A DNA stretch of 64,000 nt from Muriiphilus sp048268845 (GTDB taxonomy: Bacteria > Pseudomonadota > Alphaproteobacteria > Rhodobacterales > Rhodobacteraceae): positions 62,001-126,000 of the forward strand of contig JBLWUQ010000001.1 of NCBI GenBank assembly GCA_048268845.1, given 5' to 3'. The position numbers were made by a program, and so were the translations under genes. This document shows positions 43,720 to 51,478 of the stretch, piece by piece. The stretch's first letter is position 1. Each line of letters begins with the position of its first letter. The notes below the pieces were generated by a model. That model worked only from the letters and a program-made list of their open reading frames with translations. It made no database searches and was not told the DNA's origin.

Positions 43720-44658
43720 ATGGCGCCCCGGTTCTGGTATCGCCCGCCAAGCCCGCTGCTGCGCCTGATCGCACCGCTGGCGCCGGGGCGGGTGCGCGCC
43801 AATGCTGCGCCCGCCCGCCTCACCGTGCCGGTGGTGGTGATCGGCAGCCTGTCGCTGGGCGGCACCGGCAAGACCCCGACCGTCATCGCCATCGCCCAGC
43901 GCCTTGCCGCACACGGACGCAAGGTGCATGTGGTGACGCCGGGGCCGGGCGTGCCGTTCCGGGTCAATGAACGCGGCCACGATGCCGAGGACGTGGGCGA
44001 CGAGCCGCGGCTGATCGCCGCCTTTGCGCCGACATGGGTGGCCGAGGATCTGGCCGAGGGCGCGCGCGCTGCCATTGCGGCGGGGGCCGAGGTGGTGGTG
44101 CTCGACGGCGGCTATCCCGACACCTTGGTCGCCGCCGATCTCACCGTATTGGCCGAGGATGCGGTGCGCGGCTTTGGAAATGGCATCGCCTGGCCGCTGG
44201 GGCCGCTGAAACAACCGCTGCGGCGGGGCTTGCACGGCGTCGATCTGGTGATCGCGATCGGCCCTGCCGAGGCGCAGGCCGGATTTGCCGACCGCTGGGG
44301 CGGGGTGCTGCCCTGCCCCGTTGCCGGCGCCCGGCTGGCACCGCTGCCGACCGGGATGGATTGGCAGGGGCTCGATGTCGTCGCCTTCGCCGGGATCGGC
44401 ACACCGGAGCGCTTCTTCGCCACGCTGCGCGGTCTGGGCGCAAATGTGCTGCGGGCGCAGGCGTTGAGCGATCATCAGGAATTGACGCCGACCTTGCTGA
44501 CCCGGCTCGTGCTCGAGGCCAAGGCGCGCGGCGCGCAGCTTGTCACCACGGAAAAGGACGCGGTGCGCCTGCCGCCCGAGCACCGGCAGGAGGTCGTCAG
44601 CCTGCCGGTGCGTCTGGAGCTTGCGGACTGGCGCGCGCTGGACGCGCGCCTGCCCTGA
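43720..44658 (+). CDS. lpxK: Tetraacyldisaccharide 4'-kinase
   Basis: A 312-residue membrane-associated kinase that phosphorylates the 4' position of the lipid A disaccharide. The N-terminus MAPRFWYRPPSPLLRLIAPL is the membrane-binding helix; the P-loop VIGSLSLGGTGKTPTV (about residues 40-55), VVVLDGGYPD and the C-terminal VTTEKDAVRLP are family marks. In most LpxK the middle motif is DDGxQ; here it reads DGGYPDTL, a deviation worth noting. Directly downstream of waaA; its end converges with the DsbA-like gene with no gap. Confidence 0.93.
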   Translation: MAPRFWYRPPSPLLRLIAPLAPGRVRANAAPARLTVPVVVIGSLSLGGTGKTPTVIAIAQRLAAHGRKVHVVTPGPGVPFRVNERGHDAEDVGDEPRLIAAFAPTWVAEDLAEGARAAIAAGAEVVVLDGGYPDTLVAADLTVLAEDAVRGFGNGIAWPLGPLKQPLRRGLHGVDLVIAIGPAEAQAGFADRWGGVLPCPVAGARLAPLPTGMDWQGLDVVAFAGIGTPERFFATLRGLGANVLRAQALSDHQELTPTLLTRLVLEAKARGAQLVTTEKDAVRLPPEHRQEVVSLPVRLELADWRALDARLP

Positions 44659-45597
44659 TCACTCGGCCAGAAGACCGTCGAGGATCTTGGTGAAGTCGGC
44701 ATAGCCCATGTTCGGGTGTTTCTCGCCGTTGATCATGAAGGTCGGCGTTCCGTTGATCTCGTCGGCTTCGGCGTTGGCCTGATAGACCGACACCAGCGTC
44801 TCGGCCAATCCCTCGTTTTGCAGGCAGGTATCGATCTGGTCGTTGCTCAACCCGGAGGCACGCCCGATCTTCTTGAGGTTTTCAATCACCTCCTCGTTCT
44901 CGCCTGCGCCGATCCAGTCACGCTGGGTGCCATAGATCCGCTCGACGATGCCGTAATACCGCAGCGGACCGCCACAGCGCGCGACCATTCCGGCCCAAAG
45001 CCCGAAACGGTCGAAATAGACCTCGCGGTGGATGAAGCGAACCTTGCCGGTGTCGATGTAGTTGGTCTTCAACCGGCCATGCACACCGCCGTAGAAATCC
45101 GCGCAATGCGGGCAGGTGAACGAGCCGTATTCGATCACCGTGATCGGCGCGTCGGCATTGCCCATCGGGATATCGGCCGCCATGGCAACCGCGTCGAGGC
45201 TTGCCGCAGCCTCGGCAACGGCGGGCGTTTCCGCCTCCGGTGCGCCGTCAAGCGCGGCGGCATCGTCGCCCGCAGGGGCGGGCTCGGACATGGCAGGCGC
45301 GGCGTCTTCGGCAGGGGCGGCAGCGTCGTCCGCAGGGGCAGCTGCATCGTCCGCAGGGGCAGCTGCATCGTCCGCAGGGGCCGGGGTTTCGGCAGGCGCA
45401 TCGGTCGCCGCCGCATCGTCAGCCGCAGGCTCCTCGACGGCAGCACCGGCATCGGCGGCAGGTTCTTCCGCCGGGGCCGCCGGTTCTTCGACAGCGGGGG
45501 CCGGTTGCGGCTGCTCGTCGCTGGATTGGGTCAGGAAAACATAGCCGCCCACCGCAATGGCGAGCACGGCAACGATGATGGCAATTGTTCGAGTCAT
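44659..45597 (-). CDS. DsbA-family thioredoxin-fold protein with long acidic Ala/Pro linker
   Basis: A 312-residue exported protein. One N-terminal helix (about residues 4-22) anchors it, then comes a 120-residue low-complexity linker of Ala, Pro, Asp and Glu including four APADDAA repeats, then a DsbA/DsbG-like domain with active site C162-P-H-C165 (FTCPHCADFYGG) and the cis-proline segment INGTPTFMING. The linker would keep the catalytic domain away from the membrane. It acts in periplasmic disulfide formation. It is read with dciA ahead of it (11-base gap). Confidence 0.88.
   Translation of the reverse strand: MTRTIAIIVAVLAIAVGGYVFLTQSSDEQPQPAPAVEEPAAPAEEPAADAGAAVEEPAADDAAATDAPAETPAPADDAAAPADDAAAPADDAAAPAEDAAPAMSEPAPAGDDAAALDGAPEAETPAVAEAAASLDAVAMAADIPMGNADAPITVIEYGSFTCPHCADFYGGVHGRLKTNYIDTGKVRFIHREVYFDRFGLWAGMVARCGGPLRYYGIVERIYGTQRDWIGAGENEEVIENLKKIGRASGLSNDQIDTCLQNEGLAETLVSVYQANAEADEINGTPTFMINGEKHPNMGYADFTKILDGLLAE
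45310..45381. repeat. 21-bp tandem repeat in the DsbA-like gene
   Basis: Two identical 21-base copies (45331-45351 and 45352-45372, each CGCAGGGGCAGCTGCATCGT plus C) are flanked by a diverged copy (45310-45330) and a partial one. In the protein they encode APADDAA-type heptads. The number of copies may vary between strains by slippage. Confidence 0.85.
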
Positions 45598-45608
45598 TAA
45601 GGCACCTT

Positions 45609-46145
45609 TCAGTCTGCCGGGCGTTGCCGACGGGATAGGACGTTTCTGGCAAGAGCTTCAAGCGCTTCGCGCAGATCTTGATCGTGGACACCGGACGCGG
45701 TCTTGTGCGCGTCGGCGACAACTCCGGCATCGGGCGCAGGCGCGCGCGGCTTCGGCGCCGGGGTGAACTCGGCCTGACCGTCGGCAAATCCGACCGGCGC
45801 GGTCTGGGTGATGCGGACGCGCGAGATCGCGGCATAGCCATAGGTGGCGTTCACCTTCTCGCGCAGCTTTTCCTTCTGCATCTCGAGAATCGGCGCATTT
45901 GCTCCGGTGGTCAGCAGGACCAGCGTCGCGCCAAATCCGCCGCTGCGGCCATAGGACACTTCGACCGGGCGGGCGACCCGGGCGGTCTCGGCACCGACGA
46001 TCTCTTCCCAATGGGTCAACAGACGCGACACCGCAAAGCCCCGGCTTTCCCCGACCTTGCGGATACGGGTCTGCAACAGGCTCGACGTGCGCTCGAATCC
46101 GCGCATCCGGCGGTTGTCGTTGTTGTCCGTCCTCGCCACTGGCAC
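45609..46145 (-). CDS. DUF721 (DciA-related) protein
   Basis: A 178-residue protein of the DUF721 family. The N-terminal KH-like domain with LLTHWEEIVGAETARVARPVEVSY and APILEMQKEKLREKVNATYG is the part shared with DciA, the ancestral bacterial helicase loader that opens DnaB onto DNA. The C-terminal third is Pro/Ala-rich and variable. It starts with GTG at 46145 (a second GTG follows two codons on). It is co-directional with the DsbA-like gene and divergent from mutY, the normal order in Rhodobacteraceae. Confidence 0.82.
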   Translation of the reverse strand: MPVARTDNNDNRRMRGFERTSSLLQTRIRKVGESRGFAVSRLLTHWEEIVGAETARVARPVEVSYGRSGGFGATLVLLTTGANAPILEMQKEKLREKVNATYGYAAISRVRITQTAPVGFADGQAEFTPAPKPRAPAPDAGVVADAHKTASGVHDQDLREALEALARNVLSRRQRPAD

Positions 46146-46219
46146 TTCCTCCGGTCAGCCGCGATACTACGGGGCCGAAGCGGTCGGTGCCACCGCATTT
46201 GGCAAGGACGGGACAAATC

Positions 46220-47284
46220 ATGCGCGACGGGCGGGCGAGCGCCGATCTTCTGGACTGGTATGACCGCCACGCGCGCGATCTGCCCTGGCGTGTGCCGCCC
46301 GCCGCCCGCCGCGCGGGCGTCATGCCCGACCCCTACGCGGTCTGGCTGTCCGAGATCATGTTGCAACAGACCACCGTGGCGGCGGTTTCGGCATATTTCC
46401 GGCGTTTCCTCGCGCTCTGGCCGACGGTCGGGGCGTTGGCCGCTGCGGGTGATGCCGAAGTGATGGGGGAATGGGCCGGGCTTGGCTACTACGCCCGTGC
46501 GCGCAACCTGTTGAAATGCGCTCGCGTGGTGGCGGGTGACTTGGGCGGCATCTTCCCCGACACGCTGGACGGGCTGCGCGCGCTGCCCGGCATCGGCCCC
46601 TATACCGCCGCCGCGATTGCCGCGATTGCCTTCGATCGACCCGAAACCGTGGTCGATGGCAATGTCGAGCGCGTGATGGCGCGTCTTTACCGCATCGAAA
46701 CTCCGCTGCCCGCCGCCAAGCCCGAAATCCGCGCGCGCGCCGAGGCGATGACGCCAAGCACTCGCCCCGGCGACTATGCCCAGGCGGTGATGGACCTTGG
46801 CGCGACGATCTGCACACCGAAATCGCCCGCCTGCGGCCTTTGCCCGTGGCGCGCCGGCTGCGCCGCCCATGCGGCTGGGGTGCAGGCCGATCTGCCCGCG
46901 CGCGCGCCGAAAAAGCCCAAGCCGACGCGCCACGGCATCGCCTATCTTGGCCGGCGCGAAGATGGCGCGTGGCTGATCGAGCGGCGGCCGGAGAGCGGGC
47001 TTCTCGGCGGGATGCTCGGCTGGCCTGGGGCTGCATGGGGCGACAGTGCCGAAAGCCATCCTCCCGCCAAAGCCGATTGGCGCGATCCGGGCGTCGAGGT
47101 GCGCCATACCTTCACCCATTTCCACCTGCGCCTTGATCTGCGCGTCGCAACCCTGCCCCTGGATTGCCAGCCCGAGACCGGCGAATTCATCGCCCGCCTG
47201 CGCCCCAGCGACCTGCCGACGGTGATGCGCAAGGCCCATGACCTTGCCCGCGCCGCGCTGGACGGGGACGAGAGCGCCGGTTGA
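46220..47284 (+). CDS. mutY: A/G-specific adenine glycosylase
   Basis: A 354-residue DNA repair enzyme that removes adenine mispaired with 8-oxoguanine. The catalytic glutamate is in SEIMLQQTTVAAV, the helix-hairpin-helix is LPGIGPYTAAAIAAIAF followed by catalytic Asp in VVDGNVERVMARL, and the [4Fe-4S] cluster cysteines fit C-x6-C-x2-C-x5-C (CTPKSPACGLCPWRAGC). The C-terminal NUDIX-like domain that reads 8-oxoG begins at about residue 235. Start ATG at 46220; open frame further upstream is antisense to dciA. Confidence 0.95.
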   Translation: MRDGRASADLLDWYDRHARDLPWRVPPAARRAGVMPDPYAVWLSEIMLQQTTVAAVSAYFRRFLALWPTVGALAAAGDAEVMGEWAGLGYYARARNLLKCARVVAGDLGGIFPDTLDGLRALPGIGPYTAAAIAAIAFDRPETVVDGNVERVMARLYRIETPLPAAKPEIRARAEAMTPSTRPGDYAQAVMDLGATICTPKSPACGLCPWRAGCAAHAAGVQADLPARAPKKPKPTRHGIAYLGRREDGAWLIERRPESGLLGGMLGWPGAAWGDSAESHPPAKADWRDPGVEVRHTFTHFHLRLDLRVATLPLDCQPETGEFIARLRPSDLPTVMRKAHDLARAALDGDESAG

Positions 47285-47339
47285 GCGCACCTGCCGCAAT
47301 GCCTACACTCCCGCCGGGAGATGACCGAAAGGCTTCACG

Positions 47340-48479
47340 ATGATTCCAGCACCGATTGTTGCCCGGTTCAGCCGCGCGCTGCCGTTCTGGGCGTCGCTCG
47401 CGCTGTTGCCGCTGGTGGCGCTGGCGGCACGCTATGGCGGCTGGGCACTGCTGCTGCCGCCGGCGGGGGCATGGTGGCTTTACTCCGCGCTCGATGCGGT
47501 CCTTGGGCGCAACACCGACAACCCGGACCCCGAGACGCCCTCGGCCAGCCTGTTCTGGTACAAGCTCATCACCTGGGTCTGGCTGCCGATCCAGATCGTG
47601 ATGATCTACGGCACGATTTCCTACGTCACCCACAGCACCCACCTGGCCGGTTGGGAAAAGCTCGGCGTCTTCTTTGGCGTCGGCGTCCTGTCGGGGTCGA
47701 TCGGCATCGTCTATGCCCATGAACTGATGCACCAGCCCAACAGGTTCGAGCGTCGGCTGGCCGATGTTTTGCTGGCAACGGTGCTCTACAGCCATTTCCG
47801 CAGCGAGCATCTGCTGGTGCACCACCCCTGGGTCGGCACCCGCCGCGACGCGGTGACGGCGCGCTACAACGAGGGGTTTCACCGCTATTTCTTCCGCGTG
47901 CTGCGGCAGGCTCCTCATTCGGCCTGGAACGCGGAAAAGGCGATGCTGGCGCGAAGGGGGCTGTCGGTGCTCGACGGCTCCAACCCGTTCTGGCGCTATT
48001 GGGCATTGCAGGCGCTGGCGCTGGTGCTGGCGCTGGTCGTCGGCGGCTGGGAGGGGCTGGGGCTGTTCCTGGTGCAGGCCTTCGTGGCGATCTGGCAGCT
48101 TGAGCTGACCAATTACGTCGAACACTACGGGCTGACGCGCAAATACCTTGGCGATGGCCGCTATGAGCCGGTGCGTCCGCGCCATAGCTGGAACGCCGAC
48201 CACAAGGCGACAAACTGGCAGTTCATCAACCTCCAGCGCCATTCCGACCACCACTACAAACCCGCGCGCCGCTATCCGCTGCTCCAGACCTACCCCGAAA
48301 ATGAAGCGCCGCAATTGCCGTTCGGCTATCCGCTGATGGCGCTGGCGGCGATGGTGCCGCCGCTGTGGCGTCGGGTGATGAACCCCAGGGTGCGGCACTG
48401 GCGGCAGCTTCATTACCCCGAGATCACCGACTGGGGGCCATACAAGCGCGGCGAGCACCCGGTGCCGATCGTGCGCTGA
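47340..48479 (+). CDS. alkB: Alkane 1-monooxygenase
   Basis: A 379-residue membrane non-heme di-iron hydroxylase that converts medium-chain alkanes to 1-alkanols. The three histidine boxes are complete: HELMH (127-131), HxxxHH (157-162) and HSDHH (302-306), plus the diagnostic NYVEHYGL (259-266). About six hydrophobic helices. No rubredoxin or rubredoxin reductase is adjacent, so electrons must come from genes elsewhere. It lies 55 bases after mutY. Fatty-acid desaturases share the boxes but lack the NYxEHYG motif. Confidence 0.93.
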   Translation: MIPAPIVARFSRALPFWASLALLPLVALAARYGGWALLLPPAGAWWLYSALDAVLGRNTDNPDPETPSASLFWYKLITWVWLPIQIVMIYGTISYVTHSTHLAGWEKLGVFFGVGVLSGSIGIVYAHELMHQPNRFERRLADVLLATVLYSHFRSEHLLVHHPWVGTRRDAVTARYNEGFHRYFFRVLRQAPHSAWNAEKAMLARRGLSVLDGSNPFWRYWALQALALVLALVVGGWEGLGLFLVQAFVAIWQLELTNYVEHYGLTRKYLGDGRYEPVRPRHSWNADHKATNWQFINLQRHSDHHYKPARRYPLLQTYPENEAPQLPFGYPLMALAAMVPPLWRRVMNPRVRHWRQLHYPEITDWGPYKRGEHPVPIVR

Positions 48480-48484
48480 GACGC

Positions 48485-48510
48485 AAAAAAACCCCGCCAC
48501 ACGGGCGGGG
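48485..48510 (-). terminator. Rho-independent terminator of ccrM
   Basis: On the minus strand a 7-bp stem CCCCGCC/GGCGGGG with loop CGTGT is followed by seven T residues. It lies 54 bases beyond the ccrM stop. The convergent alkB transcript meets the same hairpin without a T-run. Confidence 0.85.
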
Positions 48511-48563
48511 TCAGTTGGTGTGCCGTGGCATGGGCCACAGGCACAGGCGGTACTTCATTGCGA

Positions 48564-49661
48564 TCAGCCCAGTTCCGAGCGGATCTGCTGTCTGAGAATG
48601 TCGATGGGGATGGACTTGCCCTCACGCAGGAAGTGCCAGTAGGTCCAGCCGTTGCACGACGGCGCGTGCTCCAGCGCCGCGCCGACCTGATGGATCGAGC
48701 CCTTCACGTCATCGGCGATCAGCGTGCCATCCGCGCGCACCTTGGCCCGCTTGCCGCGCGGGCTGACCAGCATCTCGCCGGGGCGCAACATGCCGCGCTC
48801 GACCAGCTGGCCGAACGGCACCCGCGGTTCGGCGCGTTTCGAGGTCGAGACAAGCAGCGCTTCCTTGTCGAACCTGCGCACCTTTGCCAGCCGCTTTTCC
48901 GCGACCTCGCGATAGGCGGCCTCGCGTTCGATTCCGATGAAATCGCGACCCAGCATCTTGGCCACCGCGCCGGTGGTGCCGGTGCCAAAGAACGGGTCGA
49001 GCACCACATCGCCGGGGTTGGTCGTGCCGAGGATCACGCGGTGCAGCAGCGACTCGGGCTTCTGCGTCGGATGCGCCTTGTCGCCGTTGTCGTCCTTCAG
49101 CCGCTCATGCCCGGTGCAGATCGGCAGGACCCAGTCCGACCGCATCTGGATACCCTCGTTCAGCGCCTTCAACGCCTCGTAGTTGAAGGTATATTTCGCT
49201 TCTTCCGACCGCGACGCCCAGATCAGCGTTTCATGCGCGTTGGTCAGGCGTTTGCCGCGAAAGTTCGGCATCGGGTTCGACTTGCGCCAGACCACGTCGT
49301 TGAGAATCCAGAAACCCTGGTTCTGCAACTCGGCACCCATGCGAAAGACGTTGTGATACGAGCCGATGACCCAGATCGCACCGTTCGGCTTGAGGATGCG
49401 CCGTGCGGCGGCCAGCCAGGCGCGGGTGAAATCGTCATAGACCTTGAAGGACGCGAACTGATCCCAGTGATCGTCCACCGCGTCGACCTTGGAATTGTCG
49501 GGCCGGTGCAAATCACCGCGCAATTGCAGGTTATAGGGAGGATCGGCGAAAATCAGGTCGACCGAGCCCTCGGGAAGCCCGTTCATCACCTCGACGCAAT
49601 CGCCGTCAATGATCCGGTTAAGCGGTAGCTCCGCCGTCGCCGACGCGGATTTCTTCGTCAT
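48564..49661 (-). CDS. ccrM: GANTC-specific adenine methyltransferase CcrM
   Basis: A 365-residue beta-class N6-adenine methyltransferase: the catalytic DPPYN motif comes first (about residue 40) and the AdoMet-binding FFGTGTTGAVA motif near residue 230. The C-terminal 80-residue extension (SCNGWTYWHFLREGKSIPIDILR) is the DNA-binding segment characteristic of CcrM. It methylates GANTC and in alphaproteobacteria times the cell cycle. Start ATG at 49661. Two GANTC sites lie 65-92 bases upstream. It follows rnhB in the same direction. Confidence 0.94.
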   Translation of the reverse strand: MTKKSASATAELPLNRIIDGDCVEVMNGLPEGSVDLIFADPPYNLQLRGDLHRPDNSKVDAVDDHWDQFASFKVYDDFTRAWLAAARRILKPNGAIWVIGSYHNVFRMGAELQNQGFWILNDVVWRKSNPMPNFRGKRLTNAHETLIWASRSEEAKYTFNYEALKALNEGIQMRSDWVLPICTGHERLKDDNGDKAHPTQKPESLLHRVILGTTNPGDVVLDPFFGTGTTGAVAKMLGRDFIGIEREAAYREVAEKRLAKVRRFDKEALLVSTSKRAEPRVPFGQLVERGMLRPGEMLVSPRGKRAKVRADGTLIADDVKGSIHQVGAALEHAPSCNGWTYWHFLREGKSIPIDILRQQIRSELG

Positions 49662-49725
49662 TCTGTCTGCCTCTGTCCCGGCGCTTTCTGCGCTCGTTCT
49701 TTGCAGACAAAGATGAGTCATAGGT

Positions 49726-49753
49726 GATTCGAGGTCAATTTCTTTTTTGAATC
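49726..49753. promoter_or_regulatory. Pair of GANTC methylation sites upstream of ccrM
   Basis: GATTC at 49726-49730 and GAATC at 49749-49753 lie in the 98-base gap between rnhB and ccrM. In Caulobacter crescentus the ccrM promoter also contains GANTC sites and is less active when fully methylated; the same feedback is possible here but not shown. Confidence 0.6.
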
Positions 49754-49759
49754 AGGCAC

Positions 49760-50389
49760 TTACGATTTGTCTTGATACAAGATATTGTGCACTGGCCGGA
49801 ACGAACGCCTATGGTGAGGGGTCACCCCAATACTTTGGAGTGCCCAAACGTGGCTTTTTGAAGGATATCCGGCGTTCGTCTCCCAGCCATAGCCGGGATG
49901 CTGTTGCGCCAATCCCACCATGATCCGGTCGCGCGTGACCTTGGCGATGATCGACGCCGCGGCAATCGACAGCGAGCGGGCGTCGCCCTTGACGATGGCC
50001 TGCGCCGCAATCGTCAGCCCGGCGGGGATCAGGTTGCCGTCGATCAACAGCCCGTCCGGACCGGGCATCAACCCCGCCACCGCGCGTTCCATCGCCAGAT
50101 GGCTGGCGTAGAGGATGTTCAGACGGTCGATCTCCTCGACGCTGGCATGGGCGACCGAGACTTGGGCGACGCCCATGATCTGATCGAACAGCGCCTCGCG
50201 GCGTTTCGCGGTCAGCGCCTTTGAATCGTTCAGCCCCGGCGGGATGCGCGCAGGGTCGAGCACCACGGCAGCGGCGGTAACCGGCCCCGCCAGCGGCCCG
50301 CGACCAACCTCGTCGACGCCGGCCACGCGAAGCGCACCGGCGGTGAGAAGATCGGCCTCGAAACTGAAATCGGGAACGGGTTTTACCAT
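49760..50389 (-). CDS. rnhB: Ribonuclease HII
   Basis: A 209-residue endonuclease that nicks RNA-DNA hybrids and removes misincorporated ribonucleotides. The active-site blocks are AGVDEVGRGPLAGPV (Asp-Glu), LLIDGNLIP (Asp) and IAKVTRDR (Asp), followed by HPGYGWETNAGYPSKSHV, the segment that senses the RNA-DNA junction. Start MVKPVPDFSFEADLL at 50389; upstream codons overlap the terminator of the next gene. ccrM follows 98 bases downstream. Confidence 0.95.
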   Translation of the reverse strand: MVKPVPDFSFEADLLTAGALRVAGVDEVGRGPLAGPVTAAAVVLDPARIPPGLNDSKALTAKRREALFDQIMGVAQVSVAHASVEEIDRLNILYASHLAMERAVAGLMPGPDGLLIDGNLIPAGLTIAAQAIVKGDARSLSIAAASIIAKVTRDRIMVGLAQQHPGYGWETNAGYPSKSHVWALQSIGVTPHHRRSFRPVHNILYQDKS

Positions 50390-50425
50390 ATGCCTGCCTC
50401 GCCCACGGACGCCGCGCGGGCAAGC

Positions 50426-50458
50426 GAAAAAGCGGGGGGCCGATGGCCCACCCGCTTT
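50426..50458 (-). terminator. Strong Rho-independent terminator
   Basis: On the minus strand AAAGCGGG-T-GGGCC pairs with GGCCC-CCCGCTTT (13 base pairs, one bulged base, loop ATC), ending in TTTTT. It lies 60 bases after the stop of the secreted-protein gene at 50518 and closes that transcript before rnhB. Confidence 0.88.
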
Positions 50459-50517
50459 CAGGGTCGCACGAGGACGGAGGCGAAGACGCGTGCGCACCCT
50501 TGGGACGCCGTAGCGGA

Positions 50518-50985
50518 TCAGTTCCAGCGGTTGCCGCGACCGCCAGCCTCGCGATAGCCGAAGCGCTCAAGGCAGCGGCCCTTGTAGGCGCGCAGGTCAC
50601 GCTCGCCGCGCACGTTCAGCCGCTCAAAGCATTGGTCGGGAAGCTGGCGCCAGTTGCTGAAGTTGTTGCGCAGGCAGTTCGCCCGGTAATAGGTGCTGCG
50701 GTTATGGCCTTGCAGCACCACCATGGCGCATTGGGCAGGCAGAACCTTGGCACGGTTGCCGCGATGATCGTCCCAGCCGCCATGGTCGCGGCCGCGGTCA
50801 CGATCCTTGTTCGCCGCGATGGCCATGCCGCCAAGCAACAGACTGAACAGCGTGATTGCCGCAATCGCATTGGCAGCGTCATCGGCGCGGGCCGGTTTCG
50901 CGGTCATCGGGGTCAGCGCCATCGACACCGCCAGGGTGCTGGCGATCGCCGTGCGGGAGAGGGTCTTTGCAAAACCGAGTTTCAT
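50518..50985 (-). CDS. Exported cysteine-containing protein of unknown function
   Basis: A 155-residue protein with a Sec signal peptide (MKLGFAKTLSRTAIAST, then a hydrophobic core ending about AKPARA), a hydrophobic segment (NAIAAITLFSLLLGGMAIAA), a charged DRGRDHGGWDDHRG stretch and a C-terminal domain with four cysteines (QCAMVVLQG, NCLRNNF, QCFERL, RCLERFGY). The four cysteines suggest two disulfides in the periplasm. No named domain is recognised; similar proteins occur in Rhodobacteraceae. The start at 50985 has AAAGGA upstream. It is monocistronic with a strong terminator. Confidence 0.75.
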   Translation of the reverse strand: MKLGFAKTLSRTAIASTLAVSMALTPMTAKPARADDAANAIAAITLFSLLLGGMAIAANKDRDRGRDHGGWDDHRGNRAKVLPAQCAMVVLQGHNRSTYYRANCLRNNFSNWRQLPDQCFERLNVRGERDLRAYKGRCLERFGYREAGGRGNRWN

Positions 50986-51178
50986 GTCGTGTCCTTTCAT
51001 CATCTCATTTCGATGTGCAGGGGCCGGGGAGTGGGGGGCGGGCCGATGCGGAAGCGATGACACAAGGGTGCGGCGGGACCGCGCGGCTAAACAATATCGG
51101 CCGTCTGCTATGTGATATCAGCGGCCCCGGAGGGGTTTGATATTGAATAGCATCGTCACCCGGCGCAGATTCCGGGGC

Positions 51179-51478
51179 ATGAAAAACGCACTCATCTCCC
51201 TGGCGCTTGGCGCCGCCCTGATCCTCGCTTCCAACCCGGCGGCGGCGGATTGTTATGCCGACTACAAGGCCAAGCGCGACAACCCCCTGAACCTGCATTA
51301 TGGTGTCATGCAACTGCCCGACAGCGCCTGCGCGTCGGTGGATGCGGCCAGCCCCGTGATCGCCCAGCGGATCGCGGCCGACGGCTGGACGCTGTTGAAT
51401 GTGGTGTCGCTTTTCGGAGCGGACGGGTTGACGGAGAAGAGGAAAACCAGTGCGGGCGAGTACTTCCTTCGCTACTGA
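51179..51478 (+). CDS. Small exported protein of unknown function
   Basis: A 99-residue protein with a Sec signal peptide (MKNALISLALGAALILASNP, cleavage near AAA-DC) and a mature part of about 75 residues with two cysteines (DCYADYKAK and DSACASVD), probably one disulfide, and the run NLHYGVMQLPD. No family is recognised. It ends 29 bases inside the next gene, which reads a membrane-anchored winged-helix protein, so the two are coupled and may work together, e.g. as a periplasmic input for the regulator (inference). Confidence 0.72.
   Translation: MKNALISLALGAALILASNPAAADCYADYKAKRDNPLNLHYGVMQLPDSACASVDAASPVIAQRIAADGWTLLNVVSLFGADGLTEKRKTSAGEYFLRY

Noticed and set aside
45310..45381. CRISPR-like direct repeats
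   Set aside because: The repeats are contiguous without spacers and are in frame inside a coding linker. No CRISPR array or cas gene was seen anywhere in the window.
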